Shown: positions 6,731-7,526 of the stretch, piece after piece
Numbering within the stretch: position 1 is the stretch's first letter
How the letters are laid out: every line of letters begins with the position of its first letter
Assembly: GCF_022780145.1 (NCBI RefSeq)
Contig: NZ_JALEXO010000069.1
Span: 1 to 7,526 of the forward strand
Length of the DNA stretch: 7,526 nt
Origin: Intestinibacter sp.
GTDB lineage: Bacteria; Bacillota; Clostridia; Peptostreptococcales; Peptostreptococcaceae
Direction of reading: 5' to 3'
The notes under the pieces: model-generated
Database searches by the model: none
Seen by the model: the letters and a program-made list of their open reading frames with translations, nothing else
What the model was told of the DNA's origin: nothing
Position numbers and translations under genes: made by a program

Positions 6731-6778
6731 AATTAAAAAGAGATATGATGCAAATTTTACTTTGCTTCATATCCCTTT
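6731..6778 (-). terminator. Terminator of the ftsH-gtrA-like unit
   Basis: The stem pairs 6737-6754 with 6761-6778: GATATGA and GCAAA against TTTGC and TCATATC, with one T-T mismatch and a 6-nt loop. The pair 6741/6774 is G-U only in minus-strand RNA, and the minus strand continues TTTTTAATTT. It begins 10 nt after the stop codon at 6789-6791. Confidence 0.85.
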
Positions 6779-6788
6779 AAATAACACT

Positions 6789-7220
6789 TTATGCATATTC
6801 TGGTTCGTCTTTTTTCTTAAATATTATCAGCTTACTACATACATAATTTAGAACTATAACTACTACATTAGTGACTATCTTAACAACTAAATCGTTAATT
6901 CCAGCTAAAGTAGCCATCACGAATATTATCATCAGCTCTACAACTCCAGAGAAAATTCTACAGCCTACAAATGACGAAAATTCCTTTAATATATATTCTA
7001 ATCTAGTTTCTTTACTTTCAAATACAAATATTTTATTTGTTATATATGCAAATACAACAGATACTATCCACGCAATTGAATTTGAAATCAATATATCTAT
7101 ACTGAATAATCTAGTACATACAAGGTATGTAACTAAATTAGTCAAAAATGTAAATCCACCAAAGATTACATATAAAATGGCTTCTTTATACTTTTTAAAT
7201 AACTCGATTATTTTTCTCAC
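6789..7220 (-). CDS. GtrA-family four-helix membrane protein
   Basis: 143 aa, a normal length for the GtrA-like family. Four hydrophobic segments at about 14-36, 43-67, 82-107 and 111-134, with basic ends (RKIIELFKKYK and KLIIFKKKDEP). Family hallmarks are the YVIFGGFTFLTNL first helix and the AYITNKIFVFES loop after helix 2. GtrA-like proteins are linked to flipping or transfer of polyprenyl-phosphate sugars for surface-polymer glycosylation; the substrate here is not known. The start is GTG (7220-7218), 3 nt after the ftsH stop (TAA GGA GTG). The only Shine-Dalgarno, AAGGAG, overlaps that GTG, so it is placed badly for it. Start by re-initiation after ftsH, or at a rare ATA/ATC codon 9-12 nt further, are options; no ATG/GTG/TTG follows in frame before the first membrane helix. 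It is co-transcribed with ftsH and ends at a strong terminator. Confidence 0.9.
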   Translation of the reverse strand: MRKIIELFKKYKEAILYVIFGGFTFLTNLVTYLVCTRLFSIDILISNSIAWIVSVVFAYITNKIFVFESKETRLEYILKEFSSFVGCRIFSGVVELMIIFVMATLAGINDLVVKIVTNVVVIVLNYVCSKLIIFKKKDEPEYA

Positions 7221-7223
7221 TCC

Positions 7224-7526
7224 TTATTTTTTATCGAGGTCTACAGTGTTTTCCTTCTTTTCAAGGCTTACACCTTCACCTACAACACTAAATTTACTAC
7301 CTTCAACTTCATCTATTATATCACCTGATTCTGGATTTGTGTCGTTTTGTAATAAATTTGTATCTAAATTGTTATCTTTATTTAAGATTTCCATAAATTC
7401 TTCACCTGTTATAGTTTCTTTTTCAAGTAAGAATTTAGATAATTCATGGAGTTTTTCTTTGTTTTCTTTAAGTATATTCATAGCCTTTTCGTGAGCTGAT
7501 TTTATTATACTTAAAACCTCTTCGTC
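7224..7526 (-). CDS. ftsH: ATP-dependent zinc metalloprotease FtsH, C-terminal end only
   Basis: The frame is open to the right window edge; 100 codons plus TAA are visible. The 5' part is outside, so the internal ATG at 7481-7479 is not the start. The first 48 visible residues match the last helices of the M41 peptidase domain of FtsH: DEEVLSIIKSAHEKAMNIL, then NKEKLHELSKFLLEKETITG and EEFMEIL. FtsH is a membrane-bound AAA+ protease that degrades misfolded membrane proteins and some regulators. The zinc and ATPase motifs lie outside the window. The last 52 residues are a hydrophilic, mostly acidic, low-complexity tail, as is common and poorly conserved in this family. The gtrA-like gene starts 3 nt after the stop, so the two are translated as a pair. 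Confidence 0.92.
   Translation of the reverse strand, partial: DEEVLSIIKSAHEKAMNILKENKEKLHELSKFLLEKETITGEEFMEILNKDNNLDTNLLQNDTNPESGDIIDEVEGSKFSVVGEGVSLEKKENTVDLDKK

Larger units (their letters stand above)
6369..6788. other. 420-bp gene-free region between the gtrA-like gene and the surface locus
   Basis: I find no convincing protein-coding frame here. From right to left it holds a minus-strand terminator (6737-6778), a hairpin with a plus-strand U-tract (6668-6697), a hairpin with a minus-strand U-tract (6616-6648), TACTAC/GTAGTA repeats (6538-6566), two TATTTTCAAAAGTA-like elements (6488-6502 and 6573-6586) and a promoter candidate (about 6467-6499). The leader from the candidate promoter to ATG 6368 would be roughly 90-100 nt. 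No B12 box or other riboswitch core is recognisable. Confidence 0.7.

Noticed and set aside
6369..6788. Cobalamin or c-di-GMP riboswitch in front of the surface genes
   Set aside because: No GCCACTG B12 box or GEMM core on the minus strand; the hairpins present are simple terminator stems.
7224..7481. A separate 85-aa gene starting at ATG 7481
   Set aside because: The frame continues upstream to the window edge with FtsH-like residues (DEEVLSIIKSAHEKA), so this Met is internal to ftsH.
6871..7494. A 207-codon plus-strand open frame
   Set aside because: It lies antisense to the gtrA-like gene and the ftsH end, whose proteins have clear family features. Its own product is low-complexity, Ser/Ile/Asn-rich, with no motif and no good ribosome binding site.

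Overview
This AT-rich window is best read as a piece of a low-GC Clostridia chromosome. Support comes from A-rich AGGGG-type ribosome binding sites, heavy use of ATA (Ile) and AGA (Arg) codons, Gram-positive Sec signal peptides, and large secreted proteins built from Big_2, BspA-type leucine-rich and InlB B-type repeats. I cannot name a genus; a Peptostreptococcaceae-like or Clostridium-like gut anaerobe is only a guess. All four genes lie on the minus strand, so they are transcribed from right to left.

Right end (6789-7526): the 3' end of ftsH (membrane AAA+ zinc protease, start outside the window) is followed after 3 nt by a four-helix GtrA-family membrane protein that starts with GTG. A clear minus-strand terminator (6737-6778) closes this pair.

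Middle intergenic region (6369-6788, 420 bp, no gene): it holds three hairpins with U-tracts. Two fit minus-strand terminators, and one (6668-6697) fits only the plus strand. Nearer to the next gene lie TACTAC/GTAGTA repeats with about one helical turn spacing, two copies of a TATTTTCAAAAGTA element, and a TATAAT-containing promoter candidate.

Left two thirds (1-6368): two secreted surface proteins lie in tandem. The first transcribed (2514-6368, 1284 aa) has a signal peptide, a DUF4430-like segment, a helical spacer, several Big_2 domains, an alpha/alpha-barrel domain of the prenyltransferase/squalene-cyclase/transcobalamin fold, an InlB B-type repeat and a C-terminal module. The second (2429 down to 1, 3' end cut by the window edge, 809 codons visible) has a signal peptide, a clear DUF4430 domain, a helical spacer, one Big_2, ten BspA-type LRR_5 repeats, and then the same InlB B-type repeat and C-terminal module. 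The 3' 537 bp of the two genes are collinear without a net gap and about 80% identical at protein level. Their middles are unrelated.

The pair therefore looks like a modular family in which a fixed export/surface frame carries exchangeable binding domains. A hand tally of Ile and Arg codons suggests that the body of the 1284-aa gene has a different history from its C-terminal cassette. The protein ends carry no LPXTG, SLH or CWB2-type anchor, so the shared C-terminal module is the natural candidate for surface attachment, which is an inference. I see no CRISPR array, tRNA, rRNA, insertion sequence or recognisable riboswitch.
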